Shown: positions 17,098-26,443 of the stretch, piece by piece | Layout: each line of letters begins with the position of its first letter | Position numbering within the stretch: position 1 is the first letter of the stretch | Source of the DNA: JAEUIE01 sp046350055 | GTDB taxonomy: Bacteria; Planctomycetota; Planctomycetia; Gemmatales; HRBIN36 | Assembly: GCA_046350055.1 (NCBI GenBank) | Contig: JAXMBC010000001.1 | Coordinates: forward strand, 1,612,001-1,676,000 | DNA: 64,000 nucleotides | Reading direction: 5' to 3' | Notes under the pieces: model-generated | Told to the model about the DNA's origin: nothing | Seen by the model: the letters and a program-made list of their open reading frames with translations, nothing else | Databases searched by the model: none | Made by a program: the position numbers and the translations under genes

Positions 17098-18051
17098 CTA
17101 CAGGGAATCCACAATTGAGCGACGCAGTGCTTCCTTCATGGGGACGAGTGGCTGCCAGTGCAGAGCTGCCTGCGCCTTCGTGTGGGAATAGGCGAGAGGC
17201 TTCCACATGGATTCGGCAGTATGCCGGGAAATGCGCCCGGTCCAGGTGAGTGGCTTGATTGCCCACTCTCCAAGGCGGAGTGCTTTTACTTTCCTGCCAT
17301 GCTGCTGATAGGCAGCAAGGAGGTCATGGCAGGTGGGCAGGTCGGCGTCCACGATATTGAACGCCTGGCCTGCGATGTCTTTTTCCAGACCAGCGAGCCT
17401 GATGGCGTCCGCAGCGTTGTCAACATAGGTGTAGGGCAGAGTTCGGTTGCCCAGGCACAACTGGAGTGAACCGAGCTTCAGGCCCAGGCGGTTGCTGAGG
17501 GCACCCCGACCCGGCCCGATGATGACGCCAGGCCGCGTGACGACGACAGGGAGGTTATGCTCCTGATGGGCCTGCCAGACGAGTTCCTCCTGGAGAAGTT
17601 TGCCACGGGTATAGTTGTCACGTCGCTGTGGATACTGTTCCAACGGGCAGCGTTCGTCGAGTGTGCTGCCACGAGGCAGGCTGCTGGTGTCATAGACGCC
17701 GAGCGAACTGATATGCACTACTCGGGGCGTCTTGCATGCTACAGCAGCCTGGAGTACGGTTCGCGTGGGCTCGACGGTATGACGCTGAATGGTTTCAAAG
17801 GAGCCGGTCATGGCAGCTGCAGCGTGGTAGAGCACATCGATGCCTTCGAGCGCTTGCTGTACAGTCACCATCTCGGTGAGGTCGCCGTGCATTATTTCAA
17901 GATGGGTGGTATCGCCGACAAACTGCTGCAGGCCTGCAACATTACTGGTGGCACGTACCAGGCAGCGTACCCGGTGGCCATCCTGTAGTAGCGAGCGAAC
18001 CAGTCGCTTGCCCAGGAAGCCAGTGGCGCCGGTGACGAGGACATGATTCAA
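17098..18051 (-). CDS. NAD-dependent epimerase/dehydratase (extended SDR)
   Basis: 317 residues. The dinucleotide fold opens with VLVTGATGFLGKRLV (TGxxGxxG), followed by an acidic HGDLTE. Catalytic residues are consistent with extended SDRs: a serine in HISSLGVYD and the YTRGKLLQEE motif (Tyr-x3-Lys). PGVIIGPGRG is also typical. The nearest type is the 3-beta-hydroxysteroid-dehydrogenase/isomerase or dihydroflavonol-reductase-like group; the substrate cannot be assigned. First gene of the minus-strand group leading to the adenosyltransferase and histidine kinase. Confidence 0.85.
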   Translation of the reverse strand: MNHVLVTGATGFLGKRLVRSLLQDGHRVRCLVRATSNVAGLQQFVGDTTHLEIMHGDLTEMVTVQQALEGIDVLYHAAAAMTGSFETIQRHTVEPTRTVLQAAVACKTPRVVHISSLGVYDTSSLPRGSTLDERCPLEQYPQRRDNYTRGKLLQEELVWQAHQEHNLPVVVTRPGVIIGPGRGALSNRLGLKLGSLQLCLGNRTLPYTYVDNAADAIRLAGLEKDIAGQAFNIVDADLPTCHDLLAAYQQHGRKVKALRLGEWAIKPLTWTGRISRHTAESMWKPLAYSHTKAQAALHWQPLVPMKEALRRSIVDSL

Positions 18052-18221
18052 GGTGCTTACTCCAGTGACATCGGTACGTCCACGGTTCTTCTCTTCACAG
18101 AACCTTCGCAGTATCTTCGTTCGACACTATGGAACACGTTGTTAGTATAGCCAGCGTCATGGAAGGGCATGGGTAGCCAAGCGGGCTCTTGTTACTCCTG
18201 ACACATTCGGAGATCAGCCTC

Positions 18222-19517
18222 ATGCGATGGGAATCTGTTTCCAAGCTGGCGTGCATTGCAGCGGTGTGGGGGCTGAGCCAAGCTCCTGCTGCTGCACAGT
18301 CACTGCCTAATTATGTGATAGTTGAGCGAGTTGGTGGTGATGCCAGCTTCGGCGGGAGCGGCACAGCTGCATCCAATGCTGCAACAGCGCTGTTCCTTGA
18401 TACGTTCCTGCCGAGCACGGCTACCCAGACGCTGCCTGGAACCAGCTATTCCCTGCCGACGGCTCCTTCGGGTTCCAACCTGATCATGACCGATAGCGGT
18501 AGTGCGACAAGCAATGGGTATTTCACCCGTTTCGCCGATGGCACTGGCTACGCCATCTCGGGTTACAATGCGACAGTCGGTACTGCCAGCGTAGCAAACT
18601 CTAATCCTGCTACGATTACCCGCACCGTCGGAACTCTGACTGGCGCCATCAGTTATAGTGGTGGTGGCAGCTTGAATTCCTCGACCGGCTTCACCGATGG
18701 CCCCAGCGGTAACTTCCGTTCTGTGGCGACCGTGGATGGCTCAGCGTTCTATGCCTCTACCAATGCCGGCATCCGCTACCAGAGTACTCCCGGTTCGGTA
18801 ACCACTACGACGCAGATTGTTGGCAACAACACACGCAATGTGAGGATTCAAGCGAACACTCTATTCTTCTCCTCGAGTAGTGGCACGCCTGCCAACAATG
18901 GTATTTTCATGGTTGGTACCGCAGGCGTACTTCCCAGTACGGCAACTGCTGCCACGCAACTTCCAGGTCTGGGTACCTCGGGCACCGGCACTCCCAGTGC
19001 TTACTCCTTTGTCTTCTTCAATAATCCGCTGAACTCGTCCAACTATGCTGGCACCGGGTTCGACACGCTGTATATCGCTGATGATCGCACCAACACCTCT
19101 GGTGGTATTCAGCGCTGGGTGTTTGATGACCTGGCTGCCACCTGGACGCTGACTGGTACATTTAATTACACGCAGAATGCCAACCAGAATGGTGCCCGTG
19201 GCCTGGTGGCTACGCTGGATACGACCGATCCACAGAATCCTGTTGTGCAATTATGGGCGACCAGCGTTGGGGCTGCTTCTGCCACACGTAATGATCTGTT
19301 CACACTGACGGACACACTCACCAGCACTGGTGGAACTTTTGGTTCCGATGTCGTCCTGGCTACCTCACCGAACAATACGTTCTTCCGAGGCGTGGAGATT
19401 GCTGCTGTTCCTGAACCCACCACGTATGCCCTGATCGGCTTGACCGGCCTGTGCACCACCGGTGTGTGGTATCAGCGTCGTCGCAAGTTGATGTCGAATC
19501 GATTTGCCCGTGTTTAA
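18222..19517 (+). CDS. PEP-CTERM sorting domain protein
   Basis: Secreted protein with a signal peptide (KLACIAAVWGLSQAPAAAQS) and a C-terminal PEP-CTERM anchor: VPEPTTYALIGLTGL, a hydrophobic stretch, then a basic QRRRKLM tail. The roughly 400-residue middle is rich in small and polar residues (Thr, Ser, Asn, Gly, Ala) with beta-propeller-like repeats and no recognised enzyme motif. The start at ATG 18222 is preferred over the 18189 frame start because GGAGAT precedes it at a good distance. By family knowledge, PEP-CTERM proteins are processed by an exosortase and retained at or released from the surface, often with exopolysaccharide. A terminator follows. Confidence 0.88.
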   Translation: MRWESVSKLACIAAVWGLSQAPAAAQSLPNYVIVERVGGDASFGGSGTAASNAATALFLDTFLPSTATQTLPGTSYSLPTAPSGSNLIMTDSGSATSNGYFTRFADGTGYAISGYNATVGTASVANSNPATITRTVGTLTGAISYSGGGSLNSSTGFTDGPSGNFRSVATVDGSAFYASTNAGIRYQSTPGSVTTTTQIVGNNTRNVRIQANTLFFSSSSGTPANNGIFMVGTAGVLPSTATAATQLPGLGTSGTGTPSAYSFVFFNNPLNSSNYAGTGFDTLYIADDRTNTSGGIQRWVFDDLAATWTLTGTFNYTQNANQNGARGLVATLDTTDPQNPVVQLWATSVGAASATRNDLFTLTDTLTSTGGTFGSDVVLATSPNNTFFRGVEIAAVPEPTTYALIGLTGLCTTGVWYQRRRKLMSNRFARV

Positions 19518-19545
19518 TAATCGATATGACGAATGAACCATACAG

Positions 19546-19569
19546 CGGGAGGCACACGCCTCCCGTTTT
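19546..19569 (+). terminator. Rho-independent terminator after the PEP-CTERM gene
   Basis: Stem CGGGAGGC (19546-19553) and GCCTCCCG (19558-19565) with a four-base ACAC loop, followed at once by TTTT. Confidence 0.88.
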
Positions 19570-19804
19570 GCATGACGTGGCAGATTCATCATGATTTTCT
19601 CAATCCAATTCAGCAGATGCGGCGTAGTATTTAGATAGACGGCTAGCCCCATCTTTTGCCGTCCTTTTCGCCCCTGTCCTCCGCTTCTCCAGGGCGCGAC
19701 TCCATCAAATCCTCTCTCCAGCAAGCCACTTGGGTTGGCATATAATCTTTCGTCCTGTCGCGCTTGTCCGTCGCGAGGGGGCTGATCAACCGGAGGATCA
19801 CTCT

Positions 19805-20032
19805 ATGTCGAAACGTATTACCGTCACGGAACGGCGGAGCATATTTTCTGCACTGGTACGTGCCCAGGATACCGGGCAAAGCGTGACCGAATCGAGGCAG
19901 CATGTCTCGAAGCGATTTCACGTGACCGAATATGCCTTGCGGAAGATTGAAGATGAAGGAATCGCCCGTCAATGGCCGCCGCTGGACCAGGAAGTCCAGA
20001 TGACCGCGGCGCAACTGGCGGAACGCAACTAG
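19805..20032 (+). CDS. Small protein with possible helix-turn-helix, 75 residues
   Basis: ATG 19805 has a strong ribosome site (CCGGAGG, eight bases away), which argues for this start rather than the longer frame from 19730. The protein is basic and helical: a first helix around RRSIFSALVRAQDTG, then a segment RFHVTEYALRKIEDEGIAR that reads like a helix-turn-helix recognition region, then WPPLDQEVQM. No family is recognised with confidence. It is isolated, between a terminator and a convergent operon. A DNA-binding role is an inference from the helix pattern only. Confidence 0.62.
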   Translation: MSKRITVTERRSIFSALVRAQDTGQSVTESRQHVSKRFHVTEYALRKIEDEGIARQWPPLDQEVQMTAAQLAERN

Positions 20033-20046
20033 GGATTGTACCCCGA

Positions 20047-20985
20047 TTAATTTCCCGTTGGCGAATGTGTCGTGCGTCGCCAGCGAAACACGCCCCGCCC
20101 TATCAGCGTCAGTAGTGGGGGCAGCAGCAATACACCTGTGATCAGTCCCCATTGCCGGGCAGAATGATACCCACGCCCTGGCGGCAGGTGGTACCAGTTG
20201 ATGACACTAGTGTAGACAGTAGGCGTACCCTTCTCACGAATATCAAACGCGGCGAATCCGTCGCCCAGGGGATGTACCTGGAACTGAGGCTGCGCCAGCG
20301 TCCGCAGATGGCATCGATATTCCTGATTCGTAGTGAGGTCGAAGATGCGAGCGGAGTAACGCCAGCCATCGGTAATGTCTGACAAGTCCCACGAGAAGTG
20401 CTTCTTCAGCCAAGGCAGTGCTTGAAGCCAGAGTTCCTGCTCGCGATGATTGACGATAAGCCAGTGTTCATCTTCAGTAATGGCAAATTCCTGAGACCCA
20501 ACAGACTTCCATATGACGACCGGTGAGCCTTTAACGAGTATTGTTTCCATTTTCGCCGTAGGAGTGAATGGTAATTCGCGACGACTGCCATCGGGACGTA
20601 TCAGGGTGTATGGTGCTTTCGATGGTTCCTTTATCATGGAAGCGTACGTCAGTTGAAACGGCTTTTTCATGATCAACTGAAAGTCCAACTCTTCATCCGG
20701 ATGATCCTTAGCTGCGTAGGTCGTGATTGCACCGGTATCGATGTGCAGATGATGAAATCGGGCTGGCCCATTAGTCCATTCAGTGAATACTAACCGACGC
20801 TGATCCTTGGTGAACCCTTGAAAGACGATGTAGTTGTCGAACTTCCACGAATGGATGATGCTGGAGAGTGGCAGCAGGGCATACAACGTGACGGCCAATA
20901 CCAGGCCCAGGAGATAGACCCAGCCTGCAACACCCAGCCAGCGGTATGTGAGCCATCGGAGCATGGGCTTATCGTCGCATGTCAT
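20047..20985 (-). CDS. Membrane protein with extracytoplasmic beta-rich domain
   Basis: 312 residues. A transmembrane helix near residues 15-45 (VAGWVYLLGLVLAVTLYALLPL) and another near the C-terminus (GLITGVLLLPPLLTLIG) flank about 220 residues. These look like a small propeller-type or beta-sandwich domain with tryptophan and aspartate motifs (LVFTEWTNGPARFHHLHID; ARIFDLTTNQEYRCHL). No known family is recognised. The gene begins 19 bases after the stop of the acyltransferase gene on the same strand, so it is probably the last member of the protease-TSUP-acyltransferase operon. Confidence 0.72.
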   Translation of the reverse strand: MTCDDKPMLRWLTYRWLGVAGWVYLLGLVLAVTLYALLPLSSIIHSWKFDNYIVFQGFTKDQRRLVFTEWTNGPARFHHLHIDTGAITTYAAKDHPDEELDFQLIMKKPFQLTYASMIKEPSKAPYTLIRPDGSRRELPFTPTAKMETILVKGSPVVIWKSVGSQEFAITEDEHWLIVNHREQELWLQALPWLKKHFSWDLSDITDGWRYSARIFDLTTNQEYRCHLRTLAQPQFQVHPLGDGFAAFDIREKGTPTVYTSVINWYHLPPGRGYHSARQWGLITGVLLLPPLLTLIGRGVFRWRRTTHSPTGN

Positions 20986-21004
20986 TTCCGCGGTTGCAAG
21001 CGAA

Positions 21005-22162
21005 CTACACCCGAACGTACCAGCCTTGCTTTTCCAGCCAGCGGCAGATGAGCCAGGTGACGCCGACCACTATCGCCAGACCGGCGAGCACCACGACAAG
21101 CGGGCTGTCTTTGGGAAGCACTTTCACGACTGCATCGATGGTCATGCCATGGATGATGTAGGCGACGAGGGCATTGGAGCCGAGAGTGCGGAAGAGGCCG
21201 AATTCGCGGCCATCGCGGAAGAGGAACACGCACAGCGCCAGCACCGCCAGCGAGAAGCCTGCCCCGAAGGTGAGGTAGGAGACGCTGCCTGACTTCTGGC
21301 TCATCGACCAGAGGGTGATTACCTTCTCACGCTTGATGTTGTGTCGTTCTGCATACGTTGCTCCGGGACGATCAGGATCAAAGGGAGGCATGAAGGGTGG
21401 TACAGCCCAGTGCCAGGTGGGCAGGATGTGGCCTGCTTCAGCTGGTGGTGACTGAAGACAGGAGAAAGCATAGCCCACAGCCATGACCAGGCCGCCAGCC
21501 AGCAGGAGCGTGCTGATGGGACGCTTGACGACCGGCTGCGTCATGAAGTCCGATGCAAAACTGCCAACGAGCACAGGAATCGTCCAGGTCAGAAAGCCCA
21601 ATGGGCCGCCATCAATCACTTCACCGGTGAAGACAAACTTCAGGTAGAACTCCTGTGACAGGACAATATGCAGCCAGGCGGAGGCGATGAGCCAGATGAG
21701 TCGGACGGGCCAGCGGGCACCAATCACAGGCAAGACCCAGAGAGTTGTCACTGCAATATGCGTTAGCGTCTGGAAGAAGCTGCGGGAACAACATTGCTTC
21801 ATCCACTGCCATATTCCCTGCTCGCACAGGATATCCCAGGACATTTTCACATTGTCAAAGCCATGCACGATGGCAGCGATCATCAGCAGGGCGAGCACCC
21901 GTTTGACCACTCGCCCATGGGCAGGCCACCAGCCTTCAGTCCTCAGCCGCTTCACCATGGTGAACCGCAGGGCGAAGCCGACAGCGAAGAAGAACTGGGG
22001 CATGATCGTATCGGCATAGCTGCAATAGGTGCTGTGATGCCGAAGAACGGGATGGATGTGTTTGGGAATGTCACCCAGGTAGTTGACCAGGATCATGCCG
22101 AGGATGGTGTAGCCTCGGAATTGATCGAGGTAGGTCAAGCGGCCTGTGGGGGACGTACTCAT
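21005..22162 (-). CDS. Membrane acyltransferase (HGSNAT/DUF5009-like)
   Basis: 385 residues with about nine or ten transmembrane helices. The N-terminus RLTYLDQFRGYTILGMILVNY carries the D-x-(F/L)-RG start typical of the heparan-alpha-glucosaminide N-acetyltransferase-like and acyltransferase-3-like membrane families. A following YADTIMPQFFFAVGFALRF matches their second helix region, and the C-terminal half has NALVAYIIHGM. It may acylate an extracytoplasmic glycan; the substrate is unknown. I place the start at ATG 22162, overlapping the TSUP stop by four bases. The much longer open frame reaching 23035 runs antiphase through the TSUP gene and is not real. Confidence 0.82.
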   Translation of the reverse strand: MSTSPTGRLTYLDQFRGYTILGMILVNYLGDIPKHIHPVLRHHSTYCSYADTIMPQFFFAVGFALRFTMVKRLRTEGWWPAHGRVVKRVLALLMIAAIVHGFDNVKMSWDILCEQGIWQWMKQCCSRSFFQTLTHIAVTTLWVLPVIGARWPVRLIWLIASAWLHIVLSQEFYLKFVFTGEVIDGGPLGFLTWTIPVLVGSFASDFMTQPVVKRPISTLLLAGGLVMAVGYAFSCLQSPPAEAGHILPTWHWAVPPFMPPFDPDRPGATYAERHNIKREKVITLWSMSQKSGSVSYLTFGAGFSLAVLALCVFLFRDGREFGLFRTLGSNALVAYIIHGMTIDAVVKVLPKDSPLVVVLAGLAIVVGVTWLICRWLEKQGWYVRV

Positions 22163-22959
22163 GCAGCGAACCAGGTCTTGTAAGCGGTGACAACAGCGCC
22201 GAGGAGACCAATGATGATAACAATCGCCCGCACCACTGCCACAGGTAACTTGCGGGCCAGGCCACTGCAGCCATAGCCACCGATGCAGGCACCGATCACC
22301 ATAGCCACCGCGACGGGCCAATCGATGTGTACTCTTTCGGGAGCGAAGTAGCTGAACGCCACGAAGATGATGATCGTCACGCCATTGATGATGGTGGCGG
22401 CGATGTTCTTGATGCCATTCATTTTGTGGATGTTGGTCAGACCGAGGAAGGCGAGGATGGCGAGCATGAGGATGCCCATGCCTGCGCCGAAGTAGCCGCC
22501 GTAGATGCCAACGAAGAACTGGATGACAGCCACGAGGGGCCAGCGGGCGGGAGTGAAGTGAGTTTCCCCTTTCTTCCCAACGAATTTCTTGATGAGCGAC
22601 TGGGAAGCAAAGAGGAGGGTGGCGACGAGAATGAGCCAGGGCACGATGTGGTTGAAGATGCCCTTTTCGGTGTAGAGGAAGATGAAGCTGCCAACGATGC
22701 CGCCGGTCAGGCTGCTGAGGAAGAAGGGCCAGAAGAGGGTGCCACTGGAGACAACCTCCTGCCGATAGCCCCAGGCTCCGCCGAGGGAGCCGGCCCAGAG
22801 GCCAATGGTGCTGGTGGCGTTGGCGGTCTTGCCGTCGAGCCCCATCCAAATGAGCAAGGGGAACGTCAATAGCGTTCCCCCTCCTGCGATCGAATTCATC
22901 GCCCCCGCCAATATCGAAACGAGGCAGGCGAAGACGAGCGAGACCCAGTCGTGACTCAT
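22159..22959 (-). CDS. TSUP family permease (TauE/SafE-like)
   Basis: 266 residues with seven or eight predicted transmembrane helices. The first repeat has SILAGAMNSIAGGGTLLTFPLLIWMG and a second GAGMGILMLAILAFLG-type motif follows. Both are hallmarks of the sulfite-exporter TauE/SafE family, which moves sulfite, sulfoacetate or other small organosulfur anions. The substrate cannot be read from the sequence. Four-base overlaps with the protease gene upstream and the acyltransferase downstream show tight translational coupling. Confidence 0.9.
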   Translation of the reverse strand: MSHDWVSLVFACLVSILAGAMNSIAGGGTLLTFPLLIWMGLDGKTANATSTIGLWAGSLGGAWGYRQEVVSSGTLFWPFFLSSLTGGIVGSFIFLYTEKGIFNHIVPWLILVATLLFASQSLIKKFVGKKGETHFTPARWPLVAVIQFFVGIYGGYFGAGMGILMLAILAFLGLTNIHKMNGIKNIAATIINGVTIIIFVAFSYFAPERVHIDWPVAVAMVIGACIGGYGCSGLARKLPVAVVRAIVIIIGLLGAVVTAYKTWFAA

Positions 22960-23969
22960 GTTTCCAATATAGCCTTGTCAGCCAGGAGACGCTTGCGGCG
23001 ATGATACCAGGCAGCAGCCAGGCCGCCCACGACAACGGCGGAGCCCAGCAGAATCGTGCTGGGTTCAGGCACCGCAGCTACGCTGGAGACCCAGTTGAAT
23101 ACGTCCTGGTCGATGCGGGAGAAGCCGGAGATGTCGCCATAGGACCCGTTACCAGTGATGAAACTGCTTACCCCGGCAATTTGCCATTGGCCGTCGGCGA
23201 AGATGAGTGCAGGGCTGCCACTGTCCCACGGGGCAATCTGGTATTCCAGCGCTTGTGGCGTGGCATTGGTGCTGGTGCCATTGATGACGGTGAGGAGTGT
23301 TGATTGAGGATTGGCTGGATTGATGAAGTCGGACATCATGATGCTGGAGGGTGCCGTGCGATTGATATTGCTTTCGAACACCGTACCGTTGGTTGCATTC
23401 AGGGGATCTTCCTTCAGGTAGGCACGGATCTGCATGTTGCCTGCACGCTTCGTGCCCTGGGTATTGGCCTGTGCCCCGGTCAGTCCTGTGCCAGTCTGAC
23501 CGTAGCCGACATTGGTCACGACCTGATCGAGGATGTTACCCTGATACATCTTGTAGACCTGCGTCGCTACACCATCCGCGATAGGGTCGCCATTAATGCG
23601 GACGAGACTGAAGTCGTAACCCTGGCCCACATCATTGCCGGTATACTTGGGATGGATCACGGTCTGAACTACGTTGTAGCTGCGTTCGTTGGGCAAACCG
23701 TAGTTGAACACGACACGATGTTCACCGGCACCGGCACCAGGGGGGAAATGCGCTGCGCCCAGTAGCCAGTTTCGACCGATGAGGGCACTGCCTACGGGCT
23801 CACCGAGGGGATTGCCACTTTGATAATAGCTGACCGGAACGCCGCTGAACTGAGGCTGTAATGCCAGATTGGTGTACTGAATGTCGGGGACGTCATCACG
23901 AATATCGCCGGCCCAGAGAGATTGGGTTGCCAGGAAGCTCAGGCAAATGGCGGCGTATCGATACATCAT
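22956..23969 (-). CDS. Trypsin-like serine protease with PEP-CTERM anchor
   Basis: About 337 residues. A signal peptide (AAICLSFLATQSLWAG) is followed by an S1-type catalytic triad in order: histidine in LLGAAHF, aspartate in GYDFSLVRI, and serine in WDSGSPALI. The C-terminus is VPEPSTILLGSAVVVGGL followed by a basic HRRKRL tail, a PEP-CTERM signal. So it is an exported, exosortase-processed protease. The start at ATG 23969 or 23966 is chosen because the signal peptide begins there; the longer frame to 24104 has no signal. First gene of the operon, overlapping TSUP by four bases. A protease heading such an operon is unusual. Confidence 0.85.
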   Translation of the reverse strand: MMYRYAAICLSFLATQSLWAGDIRDDVPDIQYTNLALQPQFSGVPVSYYQSGNPLGEPVGSALIGRNWLLGAAHFPPGAGAGEHRVVFNYGLPNERSYNVVQTVIHPKYTGNDVGQGYDFSLVRINGDPIADGVATQVYKMYQGNILDQVVTNVGYGQTGTGLTGAQANTQGTKRAGNMQIRAYLKEDPLNATNGTVFESNINRTAPSSIMMSDFINPANPQSTLLTVINGTSTNATPQALEYQIAPWDSGSPALIFADGQWQIAGVSSFITGNGSYGDISGFSRIDQDVFNWVSSVAAVPEPSTILLGSAVVVGGLAAAWYHRRKRLLADKAILET

Positions 23970-24185
23970 GCTTCTCACGATGAGGGTATCCCTGGTACTA
24001 TCGGCATAACCGGTACATCTTATCCAGTTTAAACAGTTCGGTACTGACAGGTCAATGCTGCTTCGTCTGGGAAATAGTGGGCACAGCGTGAGGGAGGCAG
24101 CCATCTTCCTTCATTCCTCACTGTTCCACCTGCAGCATCGCCCTATGATAACAGCCCTGTTCGGCATCTTTGTGGAATTGCACGC

Positions 24186-25175
24186 ATGGCTTCGACGCTG
24201 ACTCTGGTAACCGGTGCGGGTGGCTTCATTGGCGGACACCTGGTCAAAGCACTTCTGGCCAAGGGGCACGCCGTCCGTGCAGTCGATCAGAAAGCCAAAG
24301 ATCAGTGGTGGCAACTGCACCCTGAGGCGGAAAGCCTGCAGCTCGACCTGCGCTACCTTGAAAACTGCCACAAAGCCTGCAAGGGCGTGAACCACGTCTA
24401 CAACCTGGCCGCCGACATGGGTGGCATGGGCTTCATTGAAACGCACAAAGCTGAATGCATGCTCTCAGTACTCGTCAGCACCCATGTACTGCTGGCCGCC
24501 AAGGAAGCTGGAGCCCAGCGTTACTTCTATTCATCCAGTGCCTGCGTCTATGCCGCGGACAAGCAGACCTCTGCTGCTGTCACCCCACTCAAGGAATCGG
24601 ACGCTTACCCCGCGATGCCTGAAGATGGCTACGGCTGGGAAAAGCTCTTCAGCGAACGCATGTGCCGCCACTTCCGCGATGACTATGGCATCACCACCCG
24701 CGTCGCCCGCTTCCACAATGTCTACGGGCCCAATGGCACCTGGACCGGTGGCCGGGAGAAAGCCCCCGCTGCCATCTGCCGCAAGGTCATCCAGGCCAAG
24801 CTCAGCGGCAAGCATGAAATCGAAATCTGGGGCACCGGCGACCAGACCCGCAGCTTCATGTACATCGACGATTGCCTGCAAGGTACCCAGGCCATCATGA
24901 ACAGCGACATCCTGGAACCCATCAACCTGGGCAGTGATGAACTGGTCACCATCAATGGCCTGGTCGACCTTGTCGAAGGTATCGCTGGCATCAAGCTCAA
25001 ACGCAACTACAAGCTTGATGCCCCCAAGGGTGTGAATGGCCGCAACAGCGACAACACGCTGATCAAGAAATACCTCGGCTGGGCTCCCAGCATCCGCCTC
25101 CGCGACGGCCTGGAGAAAACCTACGCCTGGATCTACGACCAGATCGTCAACAACCGGCCGTGCCCGGTGTATTAG
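24186..25175 (+). CDS. GDP-mannose 3,5-epimerase-like NAD-dependent epimerase
   Basis: 329 residues, extended SDR fold: VTGAGGFIGGHLV for NAD, DQKAKDQWW in the second strand, then AADMGGMGFI, which is distinctive of GDP-mannose 3,5-epimerases. SSSACVYA holds the candidate catalytic cysteine and YGWEKLFSE the Tyr-x3-Lys pair. FHNVYGPNGTWTGGREKAPAA also matches that family. It would convert GDP-D-mannose toward GDP-L-galactose or GDP-L-gulose for surface glycans. The glycosyltransferase gene starts one base after the stop, so the two are almost certainly an operon. Confidence 0.85.
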   Translation: MASTLTLVTGAGGFIGGHLVKALLAKGHAVRAVDQKAKDQWWQLHPEAESLQLDLRYLENCHKACKGVNHVYNLAADMGGMGFIETHKAECMLSVLVSTHVLLAAKEAGAQRYFYSSSACVYAADKQTSAAVTPLKESDAYPAMPEDGYGWEKLFSERMCRHFRDDYGITTRVARFHNVYGPNGTWTGGREKAPAAICRKVIQAKLSGKHEIEIWGTGDQTRSFMYIDDCLQGTQAIMNSDILEPINLGSDELVTINGLVDLVEGIAGIKLKRNYKLDAPKGVNGRNSDNTLIKKYLGWAPSIRLRDGLEKTYAWIYDQIVNNRPCPVY

Positions 25176-25176
25176 C

Positions 25177-26424
25177 ATGGCATCCACGCTCCAGCGTCGT
25201 CCCCGCGTGGCAGTGCTTTACCACTACTTCCACCCGGACGACGTCGTTTCTGCTCGCCACTTCAGCGACTTTGCCAGCGACCTTGCCACCCGTGGCTGGG
25301 ACGTCGAAGTCCTACCCTGCAACCGGGGCTGCCGGGACGAATCGTTGACTTATCCCAAGAGCGAAGAGTGGAACGGCATCCACATCCACCGCATCTGGCG
25401 GCCTAACATCAAGCAGGCTTCCGCCAAGGGGCGTATCCTCAACGCCCTGTGGATGATCGCTGCCTGGGCACGCCTCGCCTTTCGCCGTGGAGCCAAGCGA
25501 CCCGACATTGTCGTGATCGGCACCGACCCGGTGCTCAGCGTTCTCGTCGCTCCCATCATCAAACGGTTTAATCCACAGGTGAAACTGGCCCACTGGGCCT
25601 ATGATCTCTACCCCGAAGCTCCCATCGCTGAAGGCATGATGCAGGAGAACAGCCGATTCACCCGCTGGCTCAAGGCACGCCTGAAGAAGGCATATCGGGC
25701 CTGCGACCTGATCGTCGACCTCGGCCCGTGCATGCGTAAGCTGCTCGACCAATACGATCACAATAAGCCGAGCATGACCCTGGTCCCCTGGGCTCTTTCT
25801 GAACCTGCTGAACCGGAAAAGCCCGATACCCGCGTGCGACAGGAACTCTTCGGGGATGCCCGCCTGGGGCTGCTCTACTCCGGCAACTTTGGCCGGGCCC
25901 ATAGCTATGACACGATCTTGTCTCTGGCTCGCCTTCTCCGCAACACCGGCATCCGCTTCTGCTTTGCCGTACGAGGCAACCGGGCCGAGGAATTGAAACA
26001 AGCTGTGACAGCGGACGACACCAACATCAGTTTCGCCGGCTTTGCCTCCGAAGCAGACCTCGCCAAACGGCTCGCCTCCGCCGACATCCACCTGGCCAGC
26101 CTGCGCTCCAACTGGAATGGTGTCGTGGTCCCCTCGAAGTTCTTTGGCTCCCTGGCGGCTGGCCGCCCGGTGCTCTTCGCTGGTGAGCCCGACTCGGGTC
26201 TGGCCCACTGGATTCGTGAATACCACATCGGCTGGGAACTGCGAGAAAGCAACCTCGACTCCACCGCAGATTCACTGAAACAGCTCGCCCAGGAGCCTGG
26301 CACTTTGGCTGAGATGCAGGTACGCTGTCACCGGGTGTATCTGGAACACTTCTCCCGCCAGGCCATCATGACCCAGTGGGATTCTGCGTTACGTGCATTG
26401 ATAGCGCACCCATCGAGCCAATAA
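25177..26424 (+). CDS. Glycosyltransferase family 4 (WbuB-like)
   Basis: 415 residues. The N-terminal Rossmann half opens with RVAVLYHYFHPDDVVSARHFSDFA, a typical start for GT4 enzymes of the WbuB/LPS-sugar kind. The C-terminal half contains LLYSGNFGRAHSYDTIL, VRGNRAEELK and then VPSKFFGSLAAGRPVLFAGEPDSGLAHWI, with the conserved sugar-nucleotide-binding glutamate. It is predicted to be cytoplasmic or peripheral at the membrane, adding a sugar to a lipid-linked glycan. It follows the GDP-mannose-epimerase-like gene by one base, which suggests that gene's product may supply its donor. A REP-like hairpin pair lies just downstream. Confidence 0.88.
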   Translation: MASTLQRRPRVAVLYHYFHPDDVVSARHFSDFASDLATRGWDVEVLPCNRGCRDESLTYPKSEEWNGIHIHRIWRPNIKQASAKGRILNALWMIAAWARLAFRRGAKRPDIVVIGTDPVLSVLVAPIIKRFNPQVKLAHWAYDLYPEAPIAEGMMQENSRFTRWLKARLKKAYRACDLIVDLGPCMRKLLDQYDHNKPSMTLVPWALSEPAEPEKPDTRVRQELFGDARLGLLYSGNFGRAHSYDTILSLARLLRNTGIRFCFAVRGNRAEELKQAVTADDTNISFAGFASEADLAKRLASADIHLASLRSNWNGVVVPSKFFGSLAAGRPVLFAGEPDSGLAHWIREYHIGWELRESNLDSTADSLKQLAQEPGTLAEMQVRCHRVYLEHFSRQAIMTQWDSALRALIAHPSSQ

Positions 26425-26443
26425 AAGATCTGCCATGGCAACT

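Noticed and set aside
22163..23035. N-terminal extension of the acyltransferase frame
   Set aside because: It overlaps the TSUP gene entirely in another frame and has arginine/histidine-rich shadow composition. The true start is the ATG overlapping the TSUP stop.
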